Shown here piece after piece: positions 43,596 through 53,445 of a stretch of DNA of 64,000 nucleotides. Location of the stretch: positions 62,001-126,000 of the forward strand of contig NZ_JANBVH010000009.1 of assembly GCF_024273235.1 (NCBI RefSeq), written 5' to 3'. The notes below the pieces were generated by a model, which ran no database searches, was not told the DNA's origin, and worked only from the letters and a program-made list of their open reading frames with translations. The number at the start of each line of letters is the position of its first letter. The first letter of the stretch is position 1. This DNA comes from Sphingomonas faeni (GTDB lineage Bacteria > Pseudomonadota > Alphaproteobacteria > Sphingomonadales > Sphingomonadaceae). The position numbers were made by a program, and so were the translations under genes.

Positions 43596-44381
43596 CTAGC
43601 CCGTCTGCGCGCGTACCGCAGTGCCGGTCTGGAGCGACCACGTCGCCGCACCCTCCATGCCCAGCGCCGTCAACCGACCCGAGGCATAGGCGCCGGTATC
43701 GATGCCGATCCGATGGCCCCGCTGTTCGATCTCGTCGGTCATCGTATGGCCGTGGACGATCGTCTTTTCGAGCGCCGACCGATGATCGAGGAAGGGATCG
43801 CGAATCCAGCGCAGGTCCGAAGTCCGTTGCTGGTCGAGCGGCGTATCGGGACGTACGCCGGCATGGACGAACGCATAGTCGCCGATCACGATCATGTCCT
43901 CGAACGCACTGAGGAACGCGCGATGGGGGGGCGGGACCAGATCTTCGAGCCGGTGGACCAGTTCCTCGTAATCGAGCCGTTCATATTCTGATGGCTCCAT
44001 GCCGTAGCTGATCACCGTCTCGCGGCCGCCGATTCGGCAGAACAGGCGGAGCGCCTTGGGTTCGCCGTCGAGCGCGCCGAGGAAGATCTCCTCGTGGTTG
44101 CCCAGCAGGAAGCGGACGTCGTCGCGAGTCGCGGCGAGATCCATCAGGCGCTGGACGACGGCGGCGGAGGCGGGGCCGCGATCGACGATGTCGCCGAGGA
44201 ATATCAGCGTCGTCTGCGCAGGGCCGCGCGTGCGCTCGTCCTCCTCGATCAGGGCGATCAGTTCATCGAGCAGGTCCGCACGCCCGTGAATATCGCCAAC
44301 CGCATAGACGCGGCGACCTTCGGGTATTTCGGGCTGACTGGTCTTGGCAACGCTACGGGACTTGAAAAGCTTTGAAATCAT
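43596..44381 (-). CDS. Metallophosphoesterase, serine/threonine phosphatase-like
   Basis: A 261-residue calcineurin-like phosphatase. All metal-binding blocks are present: GDIHGR, GDIVDRGP, GNHE, the later FVHAGVRP and VHGHTMTD. The arrangement is that of bacterial PPP-type protein phosphatases and diadenosine tetraphosphatases. It is cytosolic. The start at 44381 gives MISKLFKSRS ahead of the first block; upstream in-frame starts have no support. The 207-bp gap to the divergent protease gene holds short GGCTGGTCG direct repeats only. Confidence 0.88.
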   Translation of the reverse strand: MISKLFKSRSVAKTSQPEIPEGRRVYAVGDIHGRADLLDELIALIEEDERTRGPAQTTLIFLGDIVDRGPASAAVVQRLMDLAATRDDVRFLLGNHEEIFLGALDGEPKALRLFCRIGGRETVISYGMEPSEYERLDYEELVHRLEDLVPPPHRAFLSAFEDMIVIGDYAFVHAGVRPDTPLDQQRTSDLRWIRDPFLDHRSALEKTIVHGHTMTDEIEQRGHRIGIDTGAYASGRLTALGMEGAATWSLQTGTAVRAQTG

Positions 44382-44588
44382 GCTGCTATCGATGAAGGGG
44401 GAAAGATGTACGGGGGCTGATCGACTGCGGGACGAATAGGTTCCCGTCGGTCGGACGCCGGGTGTTCGGATATGGCTGGTCGAATACGGCTGGTCGGATA
44501 CGGATCGCATAGGGTTTAACGCGACGGGCCGCAACGCATCCGCGTTCATCGACCATGACGGGGCCGCGGCCGAAGAGTATGGGGATGC

Positions 44589-45581
44589 ATGCCGACCATC
44601 GCACGCTCCCTGCTGTTCCTGCTGCTTGCCGCCGCGCCCGCCCCGAAGAACGAAGGGCCGCCCCCGGCATTTTTCGAGACGTTGCGCGCGGCGGACCTGC
44701 GGATGGCGACGATCGCCTATCGCCTGACGACCGCGAATGCCGCTTTGTGCGACCGGCTCCAGCCGCAACTCGGCATGCCGATCCACGCGCTGACGCAATA
44801 TGGGCCGGCGACGCGCACTGCCGCCGCGACCGCGTTCGGGTTCGAATCGACGGTCGGCGTCGAGGCGGTCGTGCCGGGGGCGCCGGCGGACAAGGCCGGG
44901 GTGCGTGCGAACGATTCGATCGTCGCGATCAACGGCACCGAGCAACCGGGACTGCCGACAGCGGATGCCGCCGAGGGGGCGGGCGCGCGCGATGCGGCGG
45001 AGGCCGTGATCGCGACGGCGCCGGTCGGCAAACCCGTGCGGCTGACCGTCTTGCGCGGCGGGCAGCGCTTGCCGATCACGGTTCAGCCGGTCACCGGCTG
45101 TCGCTCGCGGTTCGAGATCCTGCTCGGCAGCGGGCTCGACGCCACCGCTGACGGCGCGATCGTGCAGATCGGCGAGCGGTTCTTCGAAGGCTATACCGAC
45201 GCGGAGATCGCGGTCGTCGTCTCGCACGAGCTGGCGCACAACATCCTGCGCCACCGCGAGAGGCTCGACGCGGCGAAGATCAATCGTGGCCTGCTGGCGG
45301 AGCTGGGTCGCAACGGCCGGTTGATCCGCGAGACCGAGGACCAGGCGGACCTGCTCGGGATCTACCTGCTCGCCAATGCCGGGTATGATCCGATGTCGGC
45401 GCCGAAATTCTGGCGGCAGAAGGGCGGCACGATCGACGGCGGACTGTTCCGCAGCCGTACGCATGCCTCGTCCAAGGCACGCGCCGAGGTGCTCGAAGCC
45501 GCCGCGCGCGAGATCGCGGCGACCCCGACGCGGCCGATCATCCCGCCAGTCGTTGCGACTCGAGACGTGCCGTTGCGCTGA
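44589..45581 (+). CDS. M48 family zinc metalloprotease with PDZ domain
   Basis: A 330-residue exported peptidase. A signal peptide (about 1-17) is followed by a PDZ domain (about 85-168) and an M48 catalytic domain with HELAH (His213, Glu214, His217) and the third zinc ligand Glu250 in ETEDQADLLGIYL. There are no multiple transmembrane helices, so it is of the periplasmic (BepA/YcaL-like) rather than HtpX type. Its last 44 nt overlap the 3' end of wecC on the other strand. Confidence 0.88.
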   Translation: MPTIARSLLFLLLAAAPAPKNEGPPPAFFETLRAADLRMATIAYRLTTANAALCDRLQPQLGMPIHALTQYGPATRTAAATAFGFESTVGVEAVVPGAPADKAGVRANDSIVAINGTEQPGLPTADAAEGAGARDAAEAVIATAPVGKPVRLTVLRGGQRLPITVQPVTGCRSRFEILLGSGLDATADGAIVQIGERFFEGYTDAEIAVVVSHELAHNILRHRERLDAAKINRGLLAELGRNGRLIRETEDQADLLGIYLLANAGYDPMSAPKFWRQKGGTIDGGLFRSRTHASSKARAEVLEAAAREIAATPTRPIIPPVVATRDVPLR

Positions 45582-46857
45582 CCGGCAGCCCCGACGCGCG
45601 CGGCTGATCCGGCCAGATGCCGCGCGTATCGAGCACCGCCTTGTCGGCGCGCTCCTCGAGCGGGATCGATTTGAACACGTCGTGGTCGACCAGCACGATC
45701 ATGACCGAACAGGTCTCGATCGCGGTATCGACGTCGATCAGCGTGGCGCCGGTATCCGCCAGCACCGCGGGCAGCGTCTGCGCATAGGGCTCGACGATCC
45801 GCACGCGGTCGCCGAACTGCCGCGCGACGGCCTCGGCGACCTTGAGAGCGGGGCTCTCGCGGAAGTCGTCGATGTTCGCCTTGAACGCGAGGCCGAGGCA
45901 GGCGACGGTTGAATCCGGGAAAGCTTCGACGAGGGCGGCGACCTGCGCGATGACGTGGTCGGTCTTGCCATCGTTCACTTCGCGTGCGGTGCGGATCAGC
46001 GGGGTCTGGTCGGGGGCGGCGTGGACCAGGAACCACGGGTCGACCGCGATGCAATGCCCGCCGACGCCGGGGCCGGGCTGGAGGATATTCACGCGCGGAT
46101 GGCGGTTGGCGAGGCGGATCACCTCCCAGACGTCGACGCCCATCGTGTCGGCGATCAGCGACAATTCATTGGCGAAGGCGATGTTCACGTCGCGAAACGC
46201 GTTCTCGGTGAGCTTCGTCATCTCCGCGGCGCGCGCGGTTGTGGTGACGCAGGCGCCGCGCACGAACCGGCGGTAGAAGGTGAGGGCCTTGCGTGCGCAG
46301 CGCGGCGTGATCCCGCCGATGACGCGGTCGTTGTCGATCAGCTCCACCAGAATGCGGCCGGGCAACACGCGCTCGGGGCAATAGGCGATCGCGATGTCCG
46401 CCTGGTCGCCGGTCTTGCCCGGTACGCGCAGATCGGGGCGCAAGGTCGCCAGCAGATCGCGGACTTTCTCCGTCGTGCCGACCGGGGAGGTCGATTCGAG
46501 GATGATCGTATCGCCGGTCTTCAGCACCGACGCGATGGTCGTCGCGGCGTCGAGGACATAGCCGATGTTGGGCGCATGATCGGTGTCGAACGGCGTCGGC
46601 ACGGCGATGACGAAGACGTCCGCCGGCTCGATCGCGGTCGAGGCGCGCAACGTGCCGCGTGCGACGACGCCGGAGACGAGACCATCGAGATCTACCTCCT
46701 CGATATGCACCCGGCCGGAATTAACCGTCTCGACGACCGACTCGGTCACGTCGACGCCGAGCACTTGCGCGCCGGTCCGCGCGATGATCGCGGCGGTGGG
46801 AAGGCCGATATAGCCGAGCCCGAGCACGACGACGTTGAGGTTGGTATCAGACAGCAT
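45538..46857 (-). CDS. wecC: UDP-N-acetyl-D-mannosamine dehydrogenase
   Basis: A 439-residue UDP-sugar dehydrogenase that oxidises UDP-ManNAc to UDP-ManNAcA. It has the N-terminal GLGYIGLPTA nucleotide-binding motif, the catalytic Cys269 in GPGVGGHCIAVDP, and GLAFKANIDDFRESPA of the UDP-binding domain. A UDP-glucose or UDP-GlcNAc dehydrogenase is less likely because wecB precedes it with an 11-nt overlap. The product feeds capsule or exopolysaccharide synthesis. The 3' end overlaps the convergent protease gene by 44 nt. Confidence 0.88.
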   Translation of the reverse strand: MLSDTNLNVVVLGLGYIGLPTAAIIARTGAQVLGVDVTESVVETVNSGRVHIEEVDLDGLVSGVVARGTLRASTAIEPADVFVIAVPTPFDTDHAPNIGYVLDAATTIASVLKTGDTIILESTSPVGTTEKVRDLLATLRPDLRVPGKTGDQADIAIAYCPERVLPGRILVELIDNDRVIGGITPRCARKALTFYRRFVRGACVTTTARAAEMTKLTENAFRDVNIAFANELSLIADTMGVDVWEVIRLANRHPRVNILQPGPGVGGHCIAVDPWFLVHAAPDQTPLIRTAREVNDGKTDHVIAQVAALVEAFPDSTVACLGLAFKANIDDFRESPALKVAEAVARQFGDRVRIVEPYAQTLPAVLADTGATLIDVDTAIETCSVMIVLVDHDVFKSIPLEERADKAVLDTRGIWPDQPRASGLPVSATARLESQRLAG

Positions 46858-47989
46858 GCCCGGCGCCCTTTGCGAGTGTTTCTGCGATTGTCTTGGCGAT
46901 CCTGGCCGCGGCATGGCCGTCCCCGAACGGGTTATGGGCACGCGCCATCGCGGCATATACGCCTGCGTCGTCGAGCAGCGTGAAGATTTCGGAGACGATG
47001 CGGTCCTCGTCGGTGCCGATCAGCTTGGCGGTGCCGGCCGCCACGCCTTCCGGCCGCTCGGTCGTCTCGCGCATCACGAGTACGGGCTTGCCGAGTGCGG
47101 GGGCCTCCTCCTGCACGCCGCCCGAATCGGTCAGGACGATCTCCGCCATGCCGAGCGCGCGGACGAAATGCGGGTAATCGAGCGGCTCGATCCGCGCGAC
47201 GTTGGCGCGGTCGCCGAGGATGGCGTCCATCACCGAGACGACGTTGGGATTGGGGTGGACGGGGAACAGCACCGCGACGTCGTCGCGCGCGGCGATCCGA
47301 CCGATCGCGCGGGCGATCGCCGCCATGCCGTCGCCGAAATTCTCGCGCCGGTGCGTGGTGACCAGGACGATGCGCTTGCCGGCGAAGCGCGCTGCGATGG
47401 CGTCGAGACCCGCCGCCAGTGCAGGGTCCGCCGCGACGCGGTCGGCGGTCCAGTGCAGCGCGTCGATCACGGTGTTGCCGGTGACGTGGATCGTGTCGGC
47501 GGGGATCGTCTCGCGTCGCAACGCCTCGGCCGCGGTCTCGGTCGGGGCGAAGTGCAGTGCGGCGATCGGCGCGACGATGCGGCGGTTCACCTCCTCCGGC
47601 CAGGGCTGGTAGATGTCGCCCGAGCGCAGCCCTGCCTCGACATGCGCGACCGGGACCTTGCGATAATAGGCGGCGAGTGCGCCCGTCATCGCAGTTGCCG
47701 TGTCGCCCTGAACCATGACGAGATCGGGCGTCTCGGCGTCCATCACCTCGCCAAGCCCGGTGAGCAGTCGCGCGGTCAGGCGATCGAGCGTCTGGCCCGG
47801 CTCCATGAGGTCGAGATCGATGTCGGGCGACAGATCGGCGATGGCGAGGACCTGGTCCAGCAACCCCCGATGTTGTGCGGTGACGCAGGTGCGGACGACC
47901 AAGCCGGGGGTCGCGGCCAGAGCGCGGATGACCGGAAACAATTTGATCGCTTCTGGACGCGTACCGAAGATGACGAGAATCTTTGACAT
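46847..47989 (-). CDS. wecB: UDP-N-acetylglucosamine 2-epimerase
   Basis: A 380-residue non-hydrolysing epimerase converting UDP-GlcNAc to UDP-ManNAc. Family landmarks are FGTRPEAIKL at the N-terminus, VQGDTAT, HVEAGLRSGD, VTTHRREN, LTDSGGVQEEAP and VMRETTERPEG. It overlaps wecC by 11 nt, giving a two-gene unit for UDP-ManNAcA. It is divergent from galU, with 124 bp between. Confidence 0.93.
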   Translation of the reverse strand: MSKILVIFGTRPEAIKLFPVIRALAATPGLVVRTCVTAQHRGLLDQVLAIADLSPDIDLDLMEPGQTLDRLTARLLTGLGEVMDAETPDLVMVQGDTATAMTGALAAYYRKVPVAHVEAGLRSGDIYQPWPEEVNRRIVAPIAALHFAPTETAAEALRRETIPADTIHVTGNTVIDALHWTADRVAADPALAAGLDAIAARFAGKRIVLVTTHRRENFGDGMAAIARAIGRIAARDDVAVLFPVHPNPNVVSVMDAILGDRANVARIEPLDYPHFVRALGMAEIVLTDSGGVQEEAPALGKPVLVMRETTERPEGVAAGTAKLIGTDEDRIVSEIFTLLDDAGVYAAMARAHNPFGDGHAAARIAKTIAETLAKGAGHAV

Positions 47990-48066
47990 GACAACGCCCT
48001 AGCCCAACGTCTTTAATGACGCGCTAATGGACTGCATCGAATTGGACTTCTGTGCATTTGCACGCG

Positions 48067-48090
48067 TGGACGTCGACCGATAGACGTCCA
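48067..48090 (+). promoter_or_regulatory. Inverted repeat in the galU leader
   Basis: TGGACGTC and GACGTCCA are exact complements separated by 8 nt and end 23 nt before the galU ATG. It could be an RNA hairpin near the ribosome-binding site or a dimeric regulator site in the wecB/galU divergent region. A smaller pair GTGCA-TT-TGCAC lies just upstream (48052-48063). Confidence 0.4.
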
Positions 48091-48113
48091 TACGAGCATA
48101 CAGGGAGCTTCGA

Positions 48114-48986
48114 ATGACGATAAAGCCGCTGCGCAAGGCCGTGTTTCCGGTCGCCGGACTGGGCACGCGCTTCCTTCCGGCCACCAAGGCCATGCCGAAG
48201 GAAATGCTCACCGTCGTCGACAAGCCGCTGATCCAATATGCCGTCGAGGAAGCGCTCGAGGCGGGGATCGAGCAGATCATCTTCGTGACGGGTCGCAACA
48301 AGGGCGCGCTCGAGGATCATTTCGACATCTCGTACGAGCTTGAGGATACGATGCGGTCGCGCGGCAAGTCGCTCGATGCGATCAGCCATATCCGGATGAA
48401 GCCTGGCTCGCCGGTCTATGTCCGCCAGCAGGAGCCGCTGGGTCTCGGCCATGCCGTATGGTGCGCGCGCGAGATCGTCGGCGACGAGCCGTTCGCGGTC
48501 CTGCTGCCGGACGAGCTGATGGTCGGCAAGCCGGGCTTCATGAAGCAGATGGTCGAGGCGTATAACCAGGTCGGCGGCAACGTGATCGGTGCGCTCGAAG
48601 TGCCGGACTCCGAGACGGACAAATACGGCATCATCTCGCCCGGTGCGATCGATGGCCGGCTGACCGAGGTCACCGCGCTGGTCGAAAAGCCCAAGCGTGG
48701 CACCGCACCGTCGAACCTGATGATCCCGGGACGCTACATCCTCCAGCCGGAGGTGATGCGGATCCTAGAGACGCAGGAAAAGGGCGCAGGCGGCGAGATC
48801 CAGCTGACCGACGCGATGGCGCAGCTGATCGGCAACCAGCCGTTCCACGGCTTCACCTTCGACGGCCAGCGCTATGACTGCGGCGACAAGGCCGGCTATA
48901 TCCAGGCCAATCTGGCGATCGCGCTCGCTCGCGATGATATCGGCCCGGGCATTCGCGACTTCGCGACGAACCTGCTGGCGCGCTGA
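48114..48986 (+). CDS. galU: UTP-glucose-1-phosphate uridylyltransferase
   Basis: A 290-residue nucleotidyltransferase that makes UDP-glucose from UTP and glucose-1-phosphate. GLGTRFLPATKAMPKEML is the nucleotide-binding and catalytic segment; VTGRNKGALEDHFD, RQQEPLGLGHAV and VEKPKRG are further family motifs. Full length. GGGAG lies 8 nt before the ATG. Together with wecB/wecC it supplies activated sugars for surface polysaccharide. Confidence 0.95.
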   Translation: MTIKPLRKAVFPVAGLGTRFLPATKAMPKEMLTVVDKPLIQYAVEEALEAGIEQIIFVTGRNKGALEDHFDISYELEDTMRSRGKSLDAISHIRMKPGSPVYVRQQEPLGLGHAVWCAREIVGDEPFAVLLPDELMVGKPGFMKQMVEAYNQVGGNVIGALEVPDSETDKYGIISPGAIDGRLTEVTALVEKPKRGTAPSNLMIPGRYILQPEVMRILETQEKGAGGEIQLTDAMAQLIGNQPFHGFTFDGQRYDCGDKAGYIQANLAIALARDDIGPGIRDFATNLLAR

Positions 48987-49034
48987 GCTACCGGCCCGCT
49001 TACCGGGGCGCGCACCGGCCCTCTCACCGGAACG

Positions 49035-50441
49035 TCAGAAGGCGTTCCGGTGCAGCAGGACGCGGAAGGTCAGGACGATGATCTTGATGTCGCGCCAGAT
49101 CGACCAGTGTTCGAGATATTCGAGATCGGCCTGGAGCCGGTTGCGCAGATCGTCCTCGTACACCGTCGCACCGCGATAGCCGCGGACCTGTGCAAGGCCG
49201 GTCAGCCCGGGCTTTGCGGCATGGCGATGCCAGTATCGCTGGTCGACTTCCCAGAACAGCTTGTTCGCCGCGCGCGATCCCAGTGCGTGAGGACGGGGGC
49301 CGACGATGCTCATGTCGCCTTTCAATACGTTCAATAGCTGCGGCAGTTCGTCGATGCTGGTGCTGCGGATGAACTTGCCGACACGGGTGATCCGGTCGTC
49401 GTCGCGCGCCGTCGATCGTGCGCCGTCGCCGTCGCAGCCATCGACGCGCATGCTGCGGAACTTCATCAGCCGGAACATCTGGTTGCTTCGCCCGATCCGG
49501 ACCTGGCTGAAAAACACGGGGCCGCGCGAGTCCAGCTTCACGGCCAGCGCGATCAGGATCAGCATCGGTGTCAGCATGAGCAGGCCGAAGCTGGCGAGCA
49601 TCACGTCGAAGCCGCGTTTCATGAAGCGGTCGAACAGGACGAGTGGGCCGTTGGCGATGATCACCGTCGGCGTGTTGCCGTGGACGCTGATCCCGAGCGG
49701 CGCGAGCACGTTCAGTTCCGGCATGAATATCTCGCTTTGGATATTCGCGCCCTTCAAGGCCTGTGCCCAGGCGAGCCGACGTTCGGGGCTGCACGCGACG
49801 ATGACCCGGTCCGCGCCCGACAGCGATTGGGCGAGGCGGTCGTACATTACGGGATCGTGTCGGTCGGGATCGAAATAGGAATCGGACGCGATGATGACCG
49901 AGAAGCTTCCCTGCGGGATCGGCTGGCCGGGATCGTGCAGCAGCACGATGCTGAACGGGTTCCCGCCGATGATCGCGGGCATGTGGCGGACGAACAGGAA
50001 CCGGCCCAGCGCCAGCGAGACCACGGCAAATCCGGAACCCATGGCAACGACGAGCCGAGGGAAGATGTCGCTCGCCTTGAAGCAGAAGGCGATGAAGATG
50101 ACGGCCGAGATCGCCAGCGTATAGGCTTGCAGTCCGCGCGAGACGGAGCGGAACGGATCGCGCAAATTGCGGGCGGCGTAGCTTCCGTTGTTGAGCGTCG
50201 TGATGACAAATACCGGGATCAACACCGCGAGTATCACGATCCAGTTGGTATCGGCCCGAAACGTATCGCGAAGGCCGGCTGCCACCCCGTAACTGACGAC
50301 GATACATCCGATATCGACCGTGAGAAGGCCGAGGATCAGGCGAATGCGCAGCGCCGACGCGCTGGGACGCCACGTTCGTGCAGGTTTCTTTACCTGCGCC
50401 GACCCTGGAGCCCGGCGGATCACGCCGCCCTCCATATTCAT
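49035..50441 (-). CDS. Exopolysaccharide polyprenyl glycosylphosphotransferase
   Basis: A 468-residue membrane enzyme that transfers a sugar-1-phosphate (commonly glucose-1-P) to undecaprenyl phosphate, starting a repeat unit of exopolysaccharide. Four N-terminal helices are followed by a CoA-binding-like cytosolic region and a C-terminal sugar-transferase domain: DRFMKRGFDVMLASFG, FFSQVRIGR, MKFRSM, SIVGPRPHA and KPGLTGLAQVRG. In sphingomonads such proteins (GelB/SpsB-like) initiate sphingan-type polymers. Starts at 50441 or 50435 are both plausible. No other glycosyltransferases are next to it. Confidence 0.9.
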   Translation of the reverse strand: MNMEGGVIRRAPGSAQVKKPARTWRPSASALRIRLILGLLTVDIGCIVVSYGVAAGLRDTFRADTNWIVILAVLIPVFVITTLNNGSYAARNLRDPFRSVSRGLQAYTLAISAVIFIAFCFKASDIFPRLVVAMGSGFAVVSLALGRFLFVRHMPAIIGGNPFSIVLLHDPGQPIPQGSFSVIIASDSYFDPDRHDPVMYDRLAQSLSGADRVIVACSPERRLAWAQALKGANIQSEIFMPELNVLAPLGISVHGNTPTVIIANGPLVLFDRFMKRGFDVMLASFGLLMLTPMLILIALAVKLDSRGPVFFSQVRIGRSNQMFRLMKFRSMRVDGCDGDGARSTARDDDRITRVGKFIRSTSIDELPQLLNVLKGDMSIVGPRPHALGSRAANKLFWEVDQRYWHRHAAKPGLTGLAQVRGYRGATVYEDDLRNRLQADLEYLEHWSIWRDIKIIVLTFRVLLHRNAF

Positions 50442-50589
50442 TGACCTAATGGACGCACGTGCAGTCCCCCCTGCACCAATCAGTATCGCGAAATGCCGCA
50501 ATGCAAAAGAACAACTATTTACTATGAGGAAAACGGACGCCTCCATTTGCCCAACCGCTCGTGCAGCTTAGTCCGTTTCGAAGGCTAAC

Positions 50590-51357
50590 TTACAGCGCGA
50601 CCTGGATTTTGCCGCACGCAGTGCAACCCGGATCCTTCGGCAGGCGGATCGACCGGAAGCGCAGGGCCAGGAGGTCGATCAGCAGCAACTTGCCTGCGGG
50701 GTCGTCGCCGAACGGGGCGATCGCACGCAGCACTTCCAGCGCGGCGAGGCTGCCGATCACGCCGGTGACGGGGCCGAGAACACCGTCTTCCGCGCAGCTC
50801 GTTTCGGCCCGCTCGGGGTCCTCGCCGACGAAGCAGCGGTAGCACGGCTTGTCCGCTTCCCAGCCGCGATAGGTGGCGAGCTGGCCTTCGAACTGCCCGA
50901 CCGCGGCGGAAACGAGCGGGATCTTCGCGACATGCGCGGCATCGGCGACGCAGAAGCGGGTCGCGAAGTTGTCGCAGCCGTCGAGCACGACGTCGGCGCC
51001 CGCGAGCAGGCCTGCGACGTTCGTTGGATCGATTCGGACACGGTGGGTTTCGACAGCGACATGCGGGTTGATCCGCACCACCGCCGCCGCCGCCGCCTCG
51101 ACCTTCGCGATGCCGGTATCCGCGGTGGCGAAGATCGTCTGGCGTTGCAGGTTCGAGGGCTCGACACGGTCGTCGTCGATCAGGATCAGGCGACCGACGC
51201 CGGCGGCCCCCAGATACTGGATCGCGGGCGAGCCGATCCCGCCGGCCCCGACGATCGCGACGGTGGCCGCCTTCAGTCGCGCCTGCCCGGAGCCGCCGAA
51301 TTCCTTGAGGACGATATGCCGCGCATACCGGGTGAGTTCGTCGTCGGAGAGGATCAT
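50590..51357 (-). CDS. MoeB/ThiF-type sulphur-carrier adenylyltransferase
   Basis: A 255-residue E1-like enzyme that adenylates the C-terminal glycine of a sulphur carrier protein (MoaD or ThiS). Motifs: GAGGIGSPAIQYLGAAGVG for ATP, the DDDRVEPSNLQRQ loop with the catalytic arginine, and two zinc-binding CxxC pairs (CYRC and CTAC). There is no rhodanese domain. Neighbours do not decide between molybdopterin and thiamine synthesis. Its ATG overlaps the preceding stop codon (ATGA). Last gene of the ubiB-coaBC-dut run. Confidence 0.88.
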   Translation of the reverse strand: MILSDDELTRYARHIVLKEFGGSGQARLKAATVAIVGAGGIGSPAIQYLGAAGVGRLILIDDDRVEPSNLQRQTIFATADTGIAKVEAAAAAVVRINPHVAVETHRVRIDPTNVAGLLAGADVVLDGCDNFATRFCVADAAHVAKIPLVSAAVGQFEGQLATYRGWEADKPCYRCFVGEDPERAETSCAEDGVLGPVTGVIGSLAALEVLRAIAPFGDDPAGKLLLIDLLALRFRSIRLPKDPGCTACGKIQVAL

Positions 51358-51818
51358 GCGCCCCAGGCGAACGTCAGGCTGGTGCGATACCAGGTGTCGG
51401 TATCGGTATCGACCACGTCGATCGAATCGCGCGCGCCGAGGATAACGCCGGCCGCATATTGCTCGACCGTCGGGCAATCGATCGCGCGCGGGGTGATGCG
51501 GCGGACGCGGCCGTCGCGCGTCATCAGCACCGCGAGATCGAGGCTGAGCGACCAGCCCTGCACCGTCCGGACCGCCTTCGCGCAACGCCCGGCCATGACT
51601 TCGCCGTGGACATAGGCCGAGGTGTTGGCAAGCGTGGTCGCCTGGCGACGGATGCGCAGGGGGGGCAGCGTGCTCCAGTCCTGCGGGGGCAATGGGCCGG
51701 ATACTGGGCCAGATACTGGCACCGTCGCGGGCGGCGTCGCCGGGATCGTGGGGACGACCTGCACCTGAGCGATCGGAGGCGCCGCGGCTTGGAGCAGGAG
51801 GAGGAAGGCGGCGATCAT
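51354..51818 (-). CDS. Exported hypothetical protein (154 aa)
   Basis: A 154-residue protein with a short signal peptide ([15 protein letters not shown]) and a Pro/Val-rich spacer, then a compact domain with two conserved-looking cysteines (GRCAKA and IDCPTV) that could form a disulphide. I do not recognise the family; the C-terminal TGW-like strand [12 protein letters not shown] resembles a beta-sheet edge. It overlaps dut and the MoeB/ThiF gene by 4 nt each, so it is fully embedded in a housekeeping operon. Confidence 0.65.
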   Translation of the reverse strand: MIAAFLLLLQAAAPPIAQVQVVPTIPATPPATVPVSGPVSGPLPPQDWSTLPPLRIRRQATTLANTSAYVHGEVMAGRCAKAVRTVQGWSLSLDLAVLMTRDGRVRRITPRAIDCPTVEQYAAGVILGARDSIDVVDTDTDTWYRTSLTFAWGA

Positions 51819-52252
51819 CGGCCGGTCGATCCGAAGCCGCCTGCACCGCGGGTGGTGTCGTCGAGCGTCGCGACTTCGTCGAGCGTGGCGCGCAGGACGA
51901 CCGCGGGAACGAGCTGCGCGATGCGGTCGCCGCGCGCGATCTCAAACGGCTCCTGGCCAAGATTGGCGAGGATCACCTTCACTTCGCCGCGATAGTCGCT
52001 GTCGATCGTACCGGGCGTGTTGAGGCAGGTGACGCCGTGCTTCAGCGCGAGGCCGGAGCGAGGGCGGACCTGCACCTCGTGCCCTGCGGGAATGGCGATC
52101 GCGAAGCCGGTGGCGACAGCAGCGCGTGCGCCGGGGGCAAGCGTCAGCGCCTCGGCGGCGACGACGTCCATGCCGGCCGCGCCGTCGGTCGCATAGGCAG
52201 GCAAGGGCAGGCCCTCGCCGTGCGGCAGGCGCTTGAGTTCGATGCGGATCAT
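51815..52252 (-). CDS. dut: Deoxyuridine 5'-triphosphate nucleotidohydrolase
   Basis: A 145-residue trimeric dUTPase that hydrolyses dUTP to dUMP. The five family motifs are visible: [39 protein letters not shown] and the C-terminal [10 protein letters not shown]. It overlaps coaBC and the next gene by 4 nt each. The coaBC-dut order is conserved in many alphaproteobacteria. Confidence 0.96.
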   Translation of the reverse strand: MIRIELKRLPHGEGLPLPAYATDGAAGMDVVAAEALTLAPGARAAVATGFAIAIPAGHEVQVRPRSGLALKHGVTCLNTPGTIDSDYRGEVKVILANLGQEPFEIARGDRIAQLVPAVVLRATLDEVATLDDTTRGAGGFGSTGR

Positions 52253-53436
52253 GATGCGGCTTCTAGCGCATCGGCGATGCGGTCCGCCAGTCGGGCCGCG
52301 ACCGCGTCCTTGGGCAGGCGCTCCCAGCTTTCGATGCCGGTTGCCGTGACGAGATGCACGCTGTTGTCCGCGCCGCCCATCACGTCGCCCGATACGTCGT
52401 TGGCGACGATCCAGTCGGCCGTCTTGCGAATGCGCTTGGCGACGGCGTGTTCGAGCACGCGCTCGGTTTCGGCGGCGAACCCGACCAACAGGCGAGGACG
52501 GTGCGGGCTGCGCGCCAAAGTCGCGAGAATATCGGGATTTTCCGCGAGCGTCAGCGTGGGTGTGGCATCGCCCTTCTTGATCTTCTGCGGGACGGACTCG
52601 ACGTGCCAGTCCGCCACGGCCGCCACCATGACCGCGGCGTCGGCGGGCAGCGCGCGGTCCACCGCGTCGGCCATCTCGCGCGCGGTCTCGACGTCGATCC
52701 GGTCGACCGCGGGCGGGGTCGCGAGCGTCACCGGGCCGGCGACCAGCGTGACGCGTGCGCCGAGCCGTGCCAGCGCTGCGGCGATCGCGAAGCCCTGTTT
52801 GCCCGACGAGCGGTTGGCGATGTAGCGGACCGGGTCGATCGGCTCGTGAGTCGGGCCGGCGGTGACGAGCATGTGGCGCCCCGCGAGCCGCTTGCGCGGG
52901 GCGGGAGCGAGCATGTCTTCGATCGCGGCGAGGATGGCGGGGGGCTCGGGCAGGCGGCCGGGGCCGTATTCGCCGCACGCCATCGCGCCTTCGTCGGGTT
53001 GCATCACCGTCACGCCGTCGGCGCGGAGTTGCGCGACGTTGCGGACGGTCGCGGCGTGCGTCCACATGCGGACGTTCATCGCCGGCGCGACCAGGACCGG
53101 CGTGTCGGTGGCGAGGAGCAGAGTCGTCGCGAGATCGTTCGCCAGGCCGCCGGCCATGCGCGCCATCAGGTCGGCGGTGGCGGGCGCGACGACGATCAGG
53201 TCGGCCTGACGGCTGAGCTGGATATGGCCCATCTCGGCCTCGTCCTTGAGATCCCAGAGCGTGGTGTAGACCTTGTCCTCGCTGAGCGCGGCGAGCGTCA
53301 TCGGCGTGATGAAATGATGCGCCGCCTCGGTCATCACGCAGCGCACCGCATGGCCGCGACCTTTCAGCAGGCGGATCAGTTCGGCGGCCTTGTAGGCGGC
53401 GATCCCGCCACCGACGATCAGGAGAATGCGCGTCAT
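52249..53436 (-). CDS. coaBC: Phosphopantothenoylcysteine decarboxylase / phosphopantothenate-cysteine ligase
   Basis: A 395-residue bifunctional flavoenzyme of coenzyme A synthesis. The N-terminal CoaC half has GGIAAYK, the PAMNVRMW loop and [10 protein letters not shown] with its catalytic cysteine; the C-terminal CoaB half has [23 protein letters not shown] and the late DWIVAND segment. Length and order of the halves are normal. It is 9 nt after the membrane-protein gene and overlaps dut by 4 nt. Confidence 0.96.
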   Translation of the reverse strand: MTRILLIVGGGIAAYKAAELIRLLKGRGHAVRCVMTEAAHHFITPMTLAALSEDKVYTTLWDLKDEAEMGHIQLSRQADLIVVAPATADLMARMAGGLANDLATTLLLATDTPVLVAPAMNVRMWTHAATVRNVAQLRADGVTVMQPDEGAMACGEYGPGRLPEPPAILAAIEDMLAPAPRKRLAGRHMLVTAGPTHEPIDPVRYIANRSSGKQGFAIAAALARLGARVTLVAGPVTLATPPAVDRIDVETAREMADAVDRALPADAAVMVAAVADWHVESVPQKIKKGDATPTLTLAENPDILATLARSPHRPRLLVGFAAETERVLEHAVAKRIRKTADWIVANDVSGDVMGGADNSVHLVTATGIESWERLPKDAVAARLADRIADALEAAS

Positions 53437-53445
53437 GAAGCGTCT

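Noticed and set aside
44450..44510. GGCTGGTCG direct repeats as a functional element
   Set aside because: Only two full units plus a partial one; too short and imperfect to support a claim.
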